Under the pieces are notes generated by a model, which saw nothing but the letters and a program-made list of their open reading frames with translations, made no database searches and was not told the DNA's origin. A stretch of 64,000 bases of DNA. It comes from Chryseobacterium arachidis (GTDB lineage: Bacteria; Bacteroidota; Bacteroidia; Flavobacteriales; Weeksellaceae). Of the stretch, positions 36,559 to 45,588 are shown one piece after another. Numbering within the stretch: position 1 is the first letter of the stretch; every line of letters begins with the position of its first letter. The stretch covers positions 1-64,000 of the forward strand of contig NZ_FQUT01000006.1 in assembly GCF_900129245.1 (NCBI RefSeq), in the 5' to 3' direction. The position numbers and the translations under genes were made by a program.

Positions 36559-39471
36559 TTAGTATCCGAAAATCTCTTCCAGACTAACTTCTGTAAACTG
36601 TCCCATTTTATTAATAGACTCCATATTCAGGTTTTCTTTTTTCCCGATGATGGCTGTATTATATTTTAATGGCTTGATTTCTGTGTCATAAAAACTAGTT
36701 AATTGAGGCAACGTCAATCCTTGAATTTCAGAATAAATATCTTTTCTGATATCATAATCAACCCCTAATTTTTTCAATGCTAATTGATTAAAGAAAATAC
36801 TTGTTCTGTTAATTCTGTTGGATGCAATCTGTTTCAGTGCAGAGCCTTTAGAATTTTCGAACTGAGCCGGAATCTGTGGCAATTGTGCCATCAGATCATT
36901 CATCGCCGTTACTGCTAACGGTAATTTGTTAGATTGAGTTCCGATGTAATTTGTTACATAATTCGGATGGTTCAGTTCGTTTGCTGTACCATAAGAAACA
37001 TATGCAGAATACGCCAAAGATTTACTTTCTCTGATCTCCTGGAAAACAATAGAAGACAATCCGCGTCCGAAATATTCATTAAAAACGTTAGCTTTACCGA
37101 AGTTTCCTAAATTCACATTGCTTCCTTTCGCAATTTTGGACATTTCCATCTGCACCATATCATAATTGGTAAAATATACTTTTCCTTCCGTTGCAGGCTC
37201 AGCATATACTTTTGCTTTCGCAGGCTGTAAAGTTGTATTGGCAATATAAGGTTTTACAGCTTTTTCCAGGTTTTTCTGATCCTGTCCGTAAAGGAAAACC
37301 TCGTAAGGATATTGGCTGATGGTCTTGATTTTCTTCATCAGATCAGCGACATTAATACTTTGCATACGCTCTTTGGAAACAATGTCCGTCATTCTGGAAT
37401 CTTTTCCGTATTTCGCATAATTACTCAAAGCCGCCATAATTCTTACTTTGTCTTTTTTAGCGACATCTCTCGCTTCAAGAATTGTTTTTACCGTTTGATC
37501 GTAAATCGCTTTGTCTGCTTTTACATTGCTTAAAAGATGGTTCATCAATTCAACCCCTTTTGGCATATTGCTTTCAAGACCGCTCAAAGTAATCACCGTT
37601 TGGTCATTGGAAGTTCTGAAACTGTTTGAAATTCCCAATTTATAGAATTCTTCCTTCAATTGCTCCGGAGTGTACTTATCGGTTCCAAGATATTCTAAAA
37701 CAGTGATAGCCAAAGATAATTCTTTGTCATTATCTGTTCCGAAAGGGAAAATATAACTTACCTGAGCAATCTGATTATCCTTATTTTTAACAAAGCTGAT
37801 TTTCTTATCCTTGATCTGAGAAGTCTGGATTGCGGTTTTATAATCAATAAATTCAGGCTGAATCGGCGCAGGTTTGATTGCTAAAATATCCTTTAGGAAA
37901 GGTGATTGTGCACTTCTGTTCAGCTCGATCGGCGTGATTCCAGGGTTTTCTACTCTTACCAGTTTATCATTAACTCCTTTTTCTTTGTAAACGACAACGT
38001 AATTATCCTTGAAAAACTCATTGGCAAACTTTACAACATCTGCTTTTGAGATCTTTTCATATTCATTGATTTCATCCAATTCCTGCTCCCATGTTCTTCC
38101 GTTGATATAAGAATCGTAAAGATTGGTAGCCAGACCGTCTGCCGTTTCCCATGTTTTCATTCTCTGAACTTTCTTATCATTAACGATTGCTTTCAGCATC
38201 CAGTCAGGGAATTTTCCTTGTTTTACCAAATCCAACTGATCCAGTAACAATTTTTTAGCTTCATCAAAACTCTGTCCTTCTTTCGGAGTTACCGTTAAAG
38301 CAAAAGAACCATACATTTTAAATGGTGATTCGTAAGCGCCTGCTCCTAATGTTTTTTGTTTTTGATTGATATTAAGGTCTATTAAACCTGCATCACCTCT
38401 GTTACTTAAAATTTCAGCAACAACATCCGCCATTCTTGCTTCCTGAGTTCCGTAAGAATCGGTTCTCCAAGCCATTGTCATTCTTGCTGCAGACGGACTT
38501 TTTACGGTTCTGGTAACGATTGAAGTCATCGGCTCTTCCGTTATCATTTTTTTCATTGGCAATTCTTTGTATTTGAAAGTCCCGAAATATTGGTCAACTA
38601 ACTTTATCGTTTTGTCGAAATCAAGATCTCCCACTAAAACAACAGCCATGTTATTAGGAACATAATATGTATCAAAATACTTGTGAATCGCTACCATTGA
38701 AGGACTTTTCAAATGTTCGGAAGTTCCGATTGTTGTTTGCTGCCCATTGGGATGTTTGGGGAAAAGAGCTTCCATTAAAGCGTAATTAACCAAACGGCCG
38801 TCATTATCCTGCGCCCTGTTGTATTCCTCATAAACCGCTTCCAATTCTGTATGGAAAAGTCTTAAAACCAATTCAGAAAAACGTTCTTTTTCTACTTTAA
38901 GCCATTTTTCCAATTCGTTGGATGGAATATTATTTTTATAAACCGTTTCATCAAGCCAGGTATGAGCATTGGTTCCTGTTGCTCCTAAAGAAGAAATCGC
39001 TTTGTCATATTCATTGGCAATTGCATATTTTGAAGCTTCCTTAGAAACCTGATCGATTTTTTTGTATAATTCTTTTTTCTTAACCGGATCTTTTTCTGCC
39101 TTGTGCTGTTCATAAAGATCAGAGATTTGCTGAAGTAATGCTTTTTCTTTCGCCCAATCCTGAGTTCCCAAGTGTGAAGTTCCCTTGAAAACCATGTGTT
39201 CAAGATAGTGAGCCAATCCTGTATTATCGCTCGGATCATTATTAGAACCCGTTCTTACCGGAATATACGTTTGAATTCTCGGTGCATCTTCGTTTTTGGC
39301 AAGATAGACTTTCAAACCGTTCTTTAAAGTATATACTCTTACTCCCGATTGGTCATTTTTTACCGTTTCGTAAGCATAGCCCTGATTATCGGTTAATTTT
39401 TGAGTTTCAAACTTCTGAGCCATCGCATTGATCATACAGAAAACTGAAACAGAAATAAAGAATTTCTTCAT
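36559..39471 (-). CDS. M16 family zinc metallopeptidase (pitrilysin-like), secreted
   Basis: A 970-residue protein with signal peptide (cleavage near NAMAQ). The inverted zinc motif HYLEH is at 88-92 and the third ligand lies in AVYEEYNRAQDN near 215, so the first half is catalytic. The second half (about 530-970) repeats the fold without the motif, as in two-domain M16 enzymes. These clear peptides in the periplasm. Transcribed alone from the minus strand, it has no obvious tie to the pigment genes and, with its neighbours, splits the flexirubin run in two. Confidence 0.95.
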   Translation of the reverse strand: MKKFFISVSVFCMINAMAQKFETQKLTDNQGYAYETVKNDQSGVRVYTLKNGLKVYLAKNEDAPRIQTYIPVRTGSNNDPSDNTGLAHYLEHMVFKGTSHLGTQDWAKEKALLQQISDLYEQHKAEKDPVKKKELYKKIDQVSKEASKYAIANEYDKAISSLGATGTNAHTWLDETVYKNNIPSNELEKWLKVEKERFSELVLRLFHTELEAVYEEYNRAQDNDGRLVNYALMEALFPKHPNGQQTTIGTSEHLKSPSMVAIHKYFDTYYVPNNMAVVLVGDLDFDKTIKLVDQYFGTFKYKELPMKKMITEEPMTSIVTRTVKSPSAARMTMAWRTDSYGTQEARMADVVAEILSNRGDAGLIDLNINQKQKTLGAGAYESPFKMYGSFALTVTPKEGQSFDEAKKLLLDQLDLVKQGKFPDWMLKAIVNDKKVQRMKTWETADGLATNLYDSYINGRTWEQELDEINEYEKISKADVVKFANEFFKDNYVVVYKEKGVNDKLVRVENPGITPIELNRSAQSPFLKDILAIKPAPIQPEFIDYKTAIQTSQIKDKKISFVKNKDNQIAQVSYIFPFGTDNDKELSLAITVLEYLGTDKYTPEQLKEEFYKLGISNSFRTSNDQTVITLSGLESNMPKGVELMNHLLSNVKADKAIYDQTVKTILEARDVAKKDKVRIMAALSNYAKYGKDSRMTDIVSKERMQSINVADLMKKIKTISQYPYEVFLYGQDQKNLEKAVKPYIANTTLQPAKAKVYAEPATEGKVYFTNYDMVQMEMSKIAKGSNVNLGNFGKANVFNEYFGRGLSSIVFQEIRESKSLAYSAYVSYGTANELNHPNYVTNYIGTQSNKLPLAVTAMNDLMAQLPQIPAQFENSKGSALKQIASNRINRTSIFFNQLALKKLGVDYDIRKDIYSEIQGLTLPQLTSFYDTEIKPLKYNTAIIGKKENLNMESINKMGQFTEVSLEEIFGY

Positions 39472-39625
39472 ATTGGAATTTATTTTATAACTAATGGGTA
39501 GATTTTACTGTGCTTTTGTTACAATTTTAGTTAATTCAAAATCAATAGAACTTTTATTAGCTCAAATTATCGCAAAATAAAACCGCAACTGTGTCGTTAT
39601 GAAAAGTACAACTTAAAAATCTACC

Positions 39626-39826
39626 ATGAAAAGAAAAATTTTAAACATTTTTACAGGCTCTGCAATTCTTACCACTATAGGCTTTTTAATGGATGGTGAT
39701 GCAAAAGAACCTAATGTATTCATGAGATTCATAGAATTCTTCGGAGTAATGGGAATTCTTTTTTTCTTTGGACTGTCAGTTTACTTTAGCGGAAAATCAG
39801 TTTACAAACTGGTTGTCAGCAAATAA
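39626..39826 (+). CDS. Small membrane protein of unknown function
   Basis: A 66-residue protein with two hydrophobic segments (about 8-20 and 36-56) and a basic start and end. It starts at ATG and is followed by a terminator at 39851-39880, which supports a real small gene. No family is recognised. It is divergent from the M16 gene. Confidence 0.55.
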   Translation: MKRKILNIFTGSAILTTIGFLMDGDAKEPNVFMRFIEFFGVMGILFFFGLSVYFSGKSVYKLVVSK

Positions 39827-39850
39827 GATACAAATAAAAATTAATCGTCA

Positions 39851-39880
39851 GGCGGAAGGATTTTATCTTTTCCGCCTTTT
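39851..39880 (+). terminator. Terminator after the small membrane-protein gene
   Basis: GGCGGAA and TTCCGCC form a seven-base GC-rich stem with a loop of about 12 bases, followed by TTTTTATTC. Confidence 0.6.
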
Positions 39881-40057
39881 TATTCTGGGAACTGCCCTGC
39901 CATACTCATTTCTTCTTAGAAACACATCCTTAATCTTTTTGCGGAATTTTTTCATTATCCTATGTCCTGCATTTTTATTATTTTAGCCAACTGATTCCTT
40001 GAGTCAGAAAACAGACAAAAATTTTTGATCCGCACAGTATAATATCAATATTTTCAG

Positions 40058-40462
40058 ATGAAAAAACAAGACCTTCCTCAAGACGAAAGCAACCTGAAGT
40101 CGGCCAACATGACCGAAGTGTTATATGTGACGGATGAAAATGATAATTACACCACAGCCAACAGCATTGGCTGGGACGCCAAAAAAGCGGCACTGGAAGA
40201 ATCGATGGAGCTGATTCATGAGCGTATTGAAGAAGCAAAACAAAATGTTGCCAATAATATCGTAAGTCCGATTATTTATTTCATGGAGCTGAATAAAATG
40301 GATCTACAGGTTTTGGCAGCCTATGTCGGAATGTGGCAATGGCGCGTAAAAAGACATGCAAAACCGAAAATTTTTAAAACACTAAGTGAATCCGTACTGA
40401 AAAAATATGCCGACGCTTTTGGTATTTCAGTGGATGAATTAAAAAACTTTAACGGTAAATAA
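40058..40462 (+). CDS. XRE-like helix-turn-helix protein
   Basis: A 134-residue protein. The N-terminal half is acidic and helical (KAALEESMELIHERIEEAKQ), perhaps an oligomerisation helix. The C-terminal half reads as a helix-turn-helix: MDLQVLAAYVGMWQWRVKRH, then LSESVLKKYADAFGISVDEL, the latter a typical end of an XRE/Cro domain. It lies just ahead of the second part of the pigment operon, 108 bases from the BtrH-like gene, so it could regulate it, but it could equally belong with the preceding genes. DNA target unknown. Confidence 0.72.
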   Translation: MKKQDLPQDESNLKSANMTEVLYVTDENDNYTTANSIGWDAKKAALEESMELIHERIEEAKQNVANNIVSPIIYFMELNKMDLQVLAAYVGMWQWRVKRHAKPKIFKTLSESVLKKYADAFGISVDELKNFNGK

Positions 40463-40492
40463 TTAATTTAAAGTAGAAAACTATTTCGTTTT

Positions 40493-40518
40493 GTCATTCT
40501 GATGTAGGAAGAGTCTCT
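40493..40518. repeat. Single arm of the GTCATT...TCTC repeat family
   Basis: GTCATTCTGATGTAGGAAGA and the following GTCTC match the pattern of the mobile-looking arm seen at 45076, 49036 and 55084. It lies in the 107-base spacer ahead of the BtrH-like gene. Confidence 0.5.
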
Positions 40519-40569
40519 ACGTAATCCAGATGCAATTATTTCCTGCGATAAAAAGAGAAAAGCAAAAAA

Positions 40570-41565
40570 ATGAAACTTAATTTTGAACACCATCAGACCG
40601 CTCATTGCGAAAACGGTGTTGCCTCCAATTTACTATTAAACAAAGGGTTAAAACTCAGCGAACCCATGATTTTCGGAATCGGTTCCGGACTGTTCTTTGT
40701 GTATCTTCCTTTTTTAAAAGTGAATTTCGCTCCCGGTTTCAGTTATCGCCCGATGCCAGGTGCGATTTTCAGCAAAGCGGCAAAAAGACTGGGAATAAAA
40801 ATTAAAAGAGTCAAATTCTCAAATCCGGCAGAAGCTCAGAAAGCGCTGGAAAAAAACTTAGAAAATAATATCCCGACAGGACTTCAGGTAGGAGTTTTCA
40901 ATCTTACTTATTTTCCTGAAGAATATAAATTCCATTTCAATGCTCACAATCTTGTCGTTTACGGAAAAGAAAACGGAAAATTCCTGATCAGTGATCCTGT
41001 GATGGATTACACAACGACGCTTACCGAAGCCGAACTGGAAAAAGTAAGATATGCAAAAGGCGCTCTTCCGCCAAAAGGTCATATGTACTACCCGACTTAC
41101 ATTCCGGAAAATGTAAACCTGGAAGAAGCCATCAAAAAAGGGATCAAAGATACCTGTAAAAATATGCTGGCTCCTGTTCCGATTATTGGAGTAAAAGCCA
41201 TGCGATGGGTAGCGAATAGCATTCCGAAATGGGCTGCAAAAAAAGGGACAAAAACGACCAATCATTATTTGGGACAATTGATCAGAATGCAGGAAGAAAT
41301 CGGAACCGGAGGTGGTGGTTTCAGATTCATTTACGGAGCTTTCTTACAGGAAGCTGCGGTGATTCTTAAAAATGATGAGTTAAGAGAACTTTCCAAAGAA
41401 ATTACAGCAATCGGTGATCTTTGGAGAGATTTTGCGGTGGATATTGCCAGAGTTTACAAAAACAGAAATTCAAAAAGCGATATTTATAATCAGCTTTCGA
41501 AAACAATGCTTCATATCGCAGATCTGGAAGAAGCTTTCTATAAAAAATTAAGAAAAGCGATTTAA
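40570..41565 (+). CDS. BtrH-domain protein, candidate acyl-ACP transferase
   Basis: A 331-residue cytosolic protein with the BtrH N-terminal domain: HHQTAHCENGVASNLLLNKG (candidate His12/Cys13), then FGIGSGLFFVYLPF, ITGLQVGVFNL-like strand sequence near 95 and HFNAHNLVVYGKE near 120. The C-terminal half (DUF4872-like) is helical. BtrH in butirosin synthesis moves an acyl chain from an ACP to an acceptor, so a similar transfer can be imagined here, for instance joining polyene to resorcinol. The stop is directly followed by the ABC ATPase start, which ties it to transport. Confidence 0.85.
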   Translation: MKLNFEHHQTAHCENGVASNLLLNKGLKLSEPMIFGIGSGLFFVYLPFLKVNFAPGFSYRPMPGAIFSKAAKRLGIKIKRVKFSNPAEAQKALEKNLENNIPTGLQVGVFNLTYFPEEYKFHFNAHNLVVYGKENGKFLISDPVMDYTTTLTEAELEKVRYAKGALPPKGHMYYPTYIPENVNLEEAIKKGIKDTCKNMLAPVPIIGVKAMRWVANSIPKWAAKKGTKTTNHYLGQLIRMQEEIGTGGGGFRFIYGAFLQEAAVILKNDELRELSKEITAIGDLWRDFAVDIARVYKNRNSKSDIYNQLSKTMLHIADLEEAFYKKLRKAI

Positions 41566-42321
41566 ATGGAGAACTTTATTGAGATTAAAAATTTATATAA
41601 AAAATATAAAAATGCAGAAGAGTTTTCTGTAAATGATATCTCGTTGAATATTGATAAAGACGAAATCTACGGAATTTTAGGTCCAAACGGAGCCGGAAAA
41701 ACAACATTGATTTCCATGCTTTCGGGTTTGATAAAGCCTACATCAGGAAGTTTTAAAATCAACGGATTATCACCGCAAAAAGACGGTTTTAAATTAAGAC
41801 AGATCATCGGAATTGTTCCGCAGGAATACGCTTTGTATCCGACTTTGACCGCTAAAGAAAATTTAATGTTTTTCGGAAGTCTGTATGGTTTAAGTCACAA
41901 AAAATTAAGACATGCTATTGATGAATCCTTAGAAATCATGGGTTTGTCAAAATTCGCAGATAAAAAAGTAGAACAGTTTTCCGGAGGGATGAAGCGTCGC
42001 TGCAATCTGATCGCGGGAACCCTTCATAATCCTAAAGTTTTATTTCTTGACGAACCAACTGTTGGTGTTGATGTTCAGTCAAAAAAAGCTATCATCGATC
42101 ATCTTTTGGATCTGAATAAAAAAGGAACTTGTATCATTTATACCTCGCATCACCTTTCAGAAGCGGAGGAATTCTGTACAAAAATTGCCATCATCGATCA
42201 CGGAAAAATTCATGCGGTGGGAAGTCCTGAAGAATTGGTGAACAGAGTAACAAATGCCGAAAACTTAGAAGATGTTTTCATTTCATTAACCGGAAAAGAA
42301 TTAAGAGATGTTGTTGTATAA
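41566..42321 (+). CDS. ABC transporter ATP-binding protein
   Basis: A 251-residue ABC ATPase with Walker A GPNGAGKTT near 40, Q-loop VPQEYALYP near 85, signature FSGGMKRR near 138, Walker B VLFLDEPTVGVD near 158 and H-loop TSHHLSEAEE near 192. It is of the drug/polyketide exporter group (Nod/DrrA-like). It starts immediately after the BtrH stop and overlaps the permease gene by 14 bases. With the permease it should export pigment or a precursor, or build the envelope position of it. Cytosolic face of the inner membrane. Confidence 0.95.
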   Translation: MENFIEIKNLYKKYKNAEEFSVNDISLNIDKDEIYGILGPNGAGKTTLISMLSGLIKPTSGSFKINGLSPQKDGFKLRQIIGIVPQEYALYPTLTAKENLMFFGSLYGLSHKKLRHAIDESLEIMGLSKFADKKVEQFSGGMKRRCNLIAGTLHNPKVLFLDEPTVGVDVQSKKAIIDHLLDLNKKGTCIIYTSHHLSEAEEFCTKIAIIDHGKIHAVGSPEELVNRVTNAENLEDVFISLTGKELRDVVV

Positions 42322-43576
42322 ACTGTGGAGAAGTTTCGTTAAGGAAATCCTTTTGCTGAAAAGAGATATCGGAGGAATTGTCATTATTTTCGTGATGCCT
42401 TTATTATTGATTATCACGATTACCTTGATTCAGGATTCTACTTTCAAAAATCTGGAAGGCTCAAAAATTCCAATCATTTTCATTGATAACGATAAGTCTG
42501 AAGTTTCAAAAAATATAAAACAGGAACTCGAAAGCAGCAAAACATTTGAGTTACTGACCAATTATACGGAAAAATCTGCTCAGGATGCTGTTTTTGGCGG
42601 CGACTATCAAATGGCGATTGTTATTCCTAAGAATTTAACGAAAGATATCAATTCAAATATTGATTCTAAAGTTCAGACCATCGTGAGTTCATTCGGTCTG
42701 GAAACAGATTCTTCCGCCGTGAAGAAAGCGGTTTCAAAAGCTAAAGATATTCATTTATATTTCGATCCGGCAACCAATATCGGCTTCAAAAACAATGTGA
42801 TGAATGCTGTGAACAAAATGGTTTTTGAGATCGAAAATAAAAAGATTTACAAAGCTTTCCAGGATCAGTTGGGAACGACAGAAAATCTGGAAGAAAATAA
42901 AAATTTGATCAGCTTTAAAGAAATCACACCGAAAAAAGGCAACATGGATGTCATGCCGAATTCCGTTCAGCACAACGTCCCGGCTTGGGCTTTGTTTGCG
43001 ATTTTCTTTATTGTTGTGCCATTGTCTATTAATTTAGTTAAAGAAAAAAGCCAGGGAACGAGCGTGAGAGCGAGGATCAGTCCGACTCCCTATTTTATTC
43101 ATATTTTAGGAAAAACATTTACGTATCTTATCATTTGTGTTATTCAGTTTTTACTGATGGTCGCAGTAGGAATTTACCTTTTCCCTTACATGGATTTACC
43201 ACAGTTTGACGTGACAGGAAAAATGTTCCAGCTTATAGTTGTGACCTTATTTTCAGGTTTGGCAGCGATTGGATTTGGAGTTTTATTGGGAACAGTAGCC
43301 GATACACAGGAACAGTCTGCGCCATTTGGAGCAACCTCCGTTGTAGTTTTGGCGGCTGTCGGCGGAATCTGGGTTCCGGTATTTTTAATGCCTGAATTTA
43401 TGCAGACCATCGCCAAATTCTCTCCGATGAACTGGGGCTTGAATGCGTATTACGATATCATTTTAAGAAACAGCGGAATCGGCGGAATTGCGAAAGAAAT
43501 TACTTTCCTATTTTTATTTTATATAGCCATGGTCGCTATTTCATTATTTTACGAAAGAAAACAAAATGCAGTTTAA
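42308..43576 (+). CDS. ABC transporter permease (ABC-2 type)
   Basis: A 422-residue ABC-2 permease. It has one membrane segment near the start (GGIVIIFVMPLLLIITITL), a large extracytoplasmic domain of about 190 residues, then five C-terminal segments from about 225. The conserved SINLVKEKSQGTSVRARISP lies between the second and third helices. It overlaps the ATPase gene by 14 bases and is the membrane partner. The large loop fits YhhJ/DrrB-like exporters of lipids or polyketides. Confidence 0.93.
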   Translation: MLLYKLWRSFVKEILLLKRDIGGIVIIFVMPLLLIITITLIQDSTFKNLEGSKIPIIFIDNDKSEVSKNIKQELESSKTFELLTNYTEKSAQDAVFGGDYQMAIVIPKNLTKDINSNIDSKVQTIVSSFGLETDSSAVKKAVSKAKDIHLYFDPATNIGFKNNVMNAVNKMVFEIENKKIYKAFQDQLGTTENLEENKNLISFKEITPKKGNMDVMPNSVQHNVPAWALFAIFFIVVPLSINLVKEKSQGTSVRARISPTPYFIHILGKTFTYLIICVIQFLLMVAVGIYLFPYMDLPQFDVTGKMFQLIVVTLFSGLAAIGFGVLLGTVADTQEQSAPFGATSVVVLAAVGGIWVPVFLMPEFMQTIAKFSPMNWGLNAYYDIILRNSGIGGIAKEITFLFLFYIAMVAISLFYERKQNAV

Positions 43577-43581
43577 ATTTA

Positions 43582-43691
43582 ACCACAAAGGTCACTAAGA
43601 TTTATCACAAAGAGCACAAATAAATAAACTATTTGAAACCTTTGAGATAATTTTTGTGTTCTTCGTGAAATACTTTGTGTTCCTTGTGGTA
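43582..43691. repeat. Imperfect long palindrome, ACCACAA-type
   Basis: ACCACAAAGGTCACTAAG at the left end is close to the reverse complement of CTTTGTGTTCCTTGTGGT at the right end, with further TTTGTG/CACAAA phrases between. The same kind of element fills 49976-50074, and a shorter relative lies at about 43907-43981. Confidence 0.6.
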
Positions 43692-43719
43692 AAATAAAAA
43701 TCTGAAAAACACAAATAAT

Positions 43720-43890
43720 ATGAATGAAAATGAGATTTCAAAAGTTATATTTGATTCCGGATTAAAAGTTCATCGCCAACTTGGAGCTGGACTTTTAGAA
43801 AGCGCATACGAAGAATGTTTGAACGATATAAAATTTAGAATAACCATTGTGAACATTGTATATAACTTTGTGAACTTAAGGGTTTATTAA
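43720..43890 (+). pseudogene. Truncated GxxExxY family gene
   Basis: The frame starts at ATG and reads MNENEISKVIFDSGLKVHRQ, then LGAGLLESAYEECL. This is the N-terminal third of the GxxExxY family (G-L-L-E-S-A-Y is the name-giving motif), whose full proteins have about 120-130 residues. After about 36 residues the homology stops, and the frame continues through repeat sequence (NIVYNFVNLRV) to a stop at residue 57. The gene was therefore truncated, most likely by the palindromic repeat that now follows. It lies in a 419-base spacer between the ABC permease and thioesterase genes. Confidence 0.75.
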
Positions 43891-43995
43891 CCGAGAAGAA
43901 CATAAGTATTTTAACGCAAATAGAAAATGTGGAAATTTATTTTGTGAACCTTGTGAAAACCTTTGTACCCTTTGTGTTAAAAAAAAGAAAACAAA

Positions 43996-44421
43996 ATGCA
44001 GTCTAAAGAAAATTTAACTTGTACAGAAGAAGTCCGCGTAAGGTTCAACGAAACAGATCCATTGGGGATTGTATGGCATGGACATTATATTGTGTATTTT
44101 GAAGACGGCAGAGAGGCTTTCGGCAGACAGCATGGTTTGACCTATCTTGATATTCAGAAAGCAGGATTTGTAACACCGATTGTAAAAAGCACATGCGAGC
44201 ATTTTCTGCCATTAAAATATGGTGAAACTTTCAAAATTGTGACAACTTTCGTGAATTCAACTTCAGCGAAATTGATTTACAGATACGAGCTTTTTAACGA
44301 AGACAATAAATTAGTCTGTTCTGGAGAAACGATTCAGGTTTTTCTGGATTCTGACAATAATTTATGTTTGTATAATCCTGAGTTTTTTCAGGCCTGGAAA
44401 GATAAAATGGGATTATCATGA
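43996..44421 (+). CDS. YbgC-like acyl-CoA/acyl-ACP thioesterase
   Basis: A 141-residue hotdog thioesterase. VRFNETDPLGIVWHGHYIVY has the YbgC active-site pattern DPxGxVxHxxY, and FEDGREAFGRQHG continues it. It may release or edit acyl-ACP intermediates in the pigment pathway, a role given to similar enzymes in aryl polyene clusters. The stop overlaps the next ketosynthase start (ATGA), so the two are translationally coupled. Cytosolic. Confidence 0.9.
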   Translation: MQSKENLTCTEEVRVRFNETDPLGIVWHGHYIVYFEDGREAFGRQHGLTYLDIQKAGFVTPIVKSTCEHFLPLKYGETFKIVTTFVNSTSAKLIYRYELFNEDNKLVCSGETIQVFLDSDNNLCLYNPEFFQAWKDKMGLS

Positions 44422-45587
44422 GGAAAGAAATTTACATTACAGATTACAACTGCATTACGCCTTTAGGTTTTGATGTTTCTTCGAACTGGAATGCTCTTTT
44501 GGAAGGAAAATCCGGCGTAGCTTTACATAAAATCATAGAAAATCAGGAGCCTTTTTATGCTTCTATGATTGATTCCGAAAAGCTGAACGAAGAATTTAAT
44601 AGATTCTTCGACTCCGCTCAGAATGACAGTACGGAATTCACAAGGCTTGAAAAAATGTTTTTGTTGAGTTTAAAACCTTTGGTTGAAAAACATCAGATTT
44701 CAGAAGAAACGGCTTTTATTTTATCAACTACAAAAGGAAATATCAGCTTATTAAAAAATCAGGAAACTTTACCGGAAGGCGTTTTCCTTTCAAACTTGGC
44801 TCAAAAAATTGCTGACTTTTTCGGATTTAAAACAAAACCGATTGTGGTTTCTAATGCCTGTGTTTCAGGAGTTATGGCGATTGCTGTTGCGAAAAATATG
44901 ATCCAGGCAGGAAAATATAAAGATGCTTTTGTCATTGCCGGAGACGAAATTTCTGAGTTTGTAATTTCGGGATTCAACTCTTTTCAGGCAATTGGAACAG
45001 AAATTTGTAAACCATACGATAAAAACCGTGACGGAATCAATATTGGTGAAGCAACGGCGGCGGTTTATATTACTAGTCATTGCGAGGAACGAAGTGACGA
45101 AGCAATCTCAAACGAAAAATTTAGTTTTAAAGTTTTAGGAGATTCAGCAATTAATGATGCGAACCATATTTCGGGACCATCAAGGACTGGTGACGGATTA
45201 TTTGCCAGTATCAAAAATGCTATGACAGAAGCCAATATTCCAGCAGAAAAAATCGATTTTATTTCTGCCCATGGAACGGCAACCATATACAACGACGAAA
45301 TGGAAGCCATCGCTTTCAACAGAATGGAATTGCGAAATGTTCCTCTGAACAGTATGAAAGGCTATTACGGACATTGTTTAGGAGCTTCAGGATTGTTAGA
45401 AAGTATTATTTCAATGGAAAGCGCGTTGAAAAGCACGTTAATTTCATCTAAAAACTTTGAAGAAACGGGAACTTCCCAAACTTTGAATATTATTAAAGAA
45501 AGTCAACCCGCAGAAATCAAATATATTTTGAAAACGGCTTCAGGTTTTGGTGGGTGTAATGCAGCAATTATTTTAGAAAAATGCTAA
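44418..45587 (+). CDS. Beta-ketoacyl-ACP synthase (KAS I/II type) carrying a repeat insert
   Basis: A 389-residue condensing enzyme with a full triad: Cys in [10 protein letters not shown] (about Cys148), His in [11 protein letters not shown] (about 284) and His in [10 protein letters not shown] (about 318). It extends the acyl chain on ACP. Between AAVYIT and KFSFKVLGD lies [13 protein letters not shown], about 12 residues that the family lacks. They are encoded by an interspersed palindromic repeat (45076-45109) that keeps the frame. It follows the thioesterase with a four-base overlap and is followed after one base by a ketosynthase-like protein. Confidence 0.92.
   Translation: MRKEIYITDYNCITPLGFDVSSNWNALLEGKSGVALHKIIENQEPFYASMIDSEKLNEEFNRFFDSAQNDSTEFTRLEKMFLLSLKPLVEKHQISEETAFILSTTKGNISLLKNQETLPEGVFLSNLAQKIADFFGFKTKPIVVSNACVSGVMAIAVAKNMIQAGKYKDAFVIAGDEISEFVISGFNSFQAIGTEICKPYDKNRDGINIGEATAAVYITSHCEERSDEAISNEKFSFKVLGDSAINDANHISGPSRTGDGLFASIKNAMTEANIPAEKIDFISAHGTATIYNDEMEAIAFNRMELRNVPLNSMKGYYGHCLGASGLLESIISMESALKSTLISSKNFEETGTSQTLNIIKESQPAEIKYILKTASGFGGCNAAIILEKC
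45076..45109 (+). repeat. Interspersed palindromic repeat inside a ketosynthase gene
   Basis: GTCATTGCGAGGAACGAAGT and the following GACGAAGCAATCTC form a repeat with ATTGC...GCAAT ends. It is translated in frame as [11 protein letters not shown]. Related arms occur at 49036 and 55084. Confidence 0.75.
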
Positions 45588-45588
45588 A

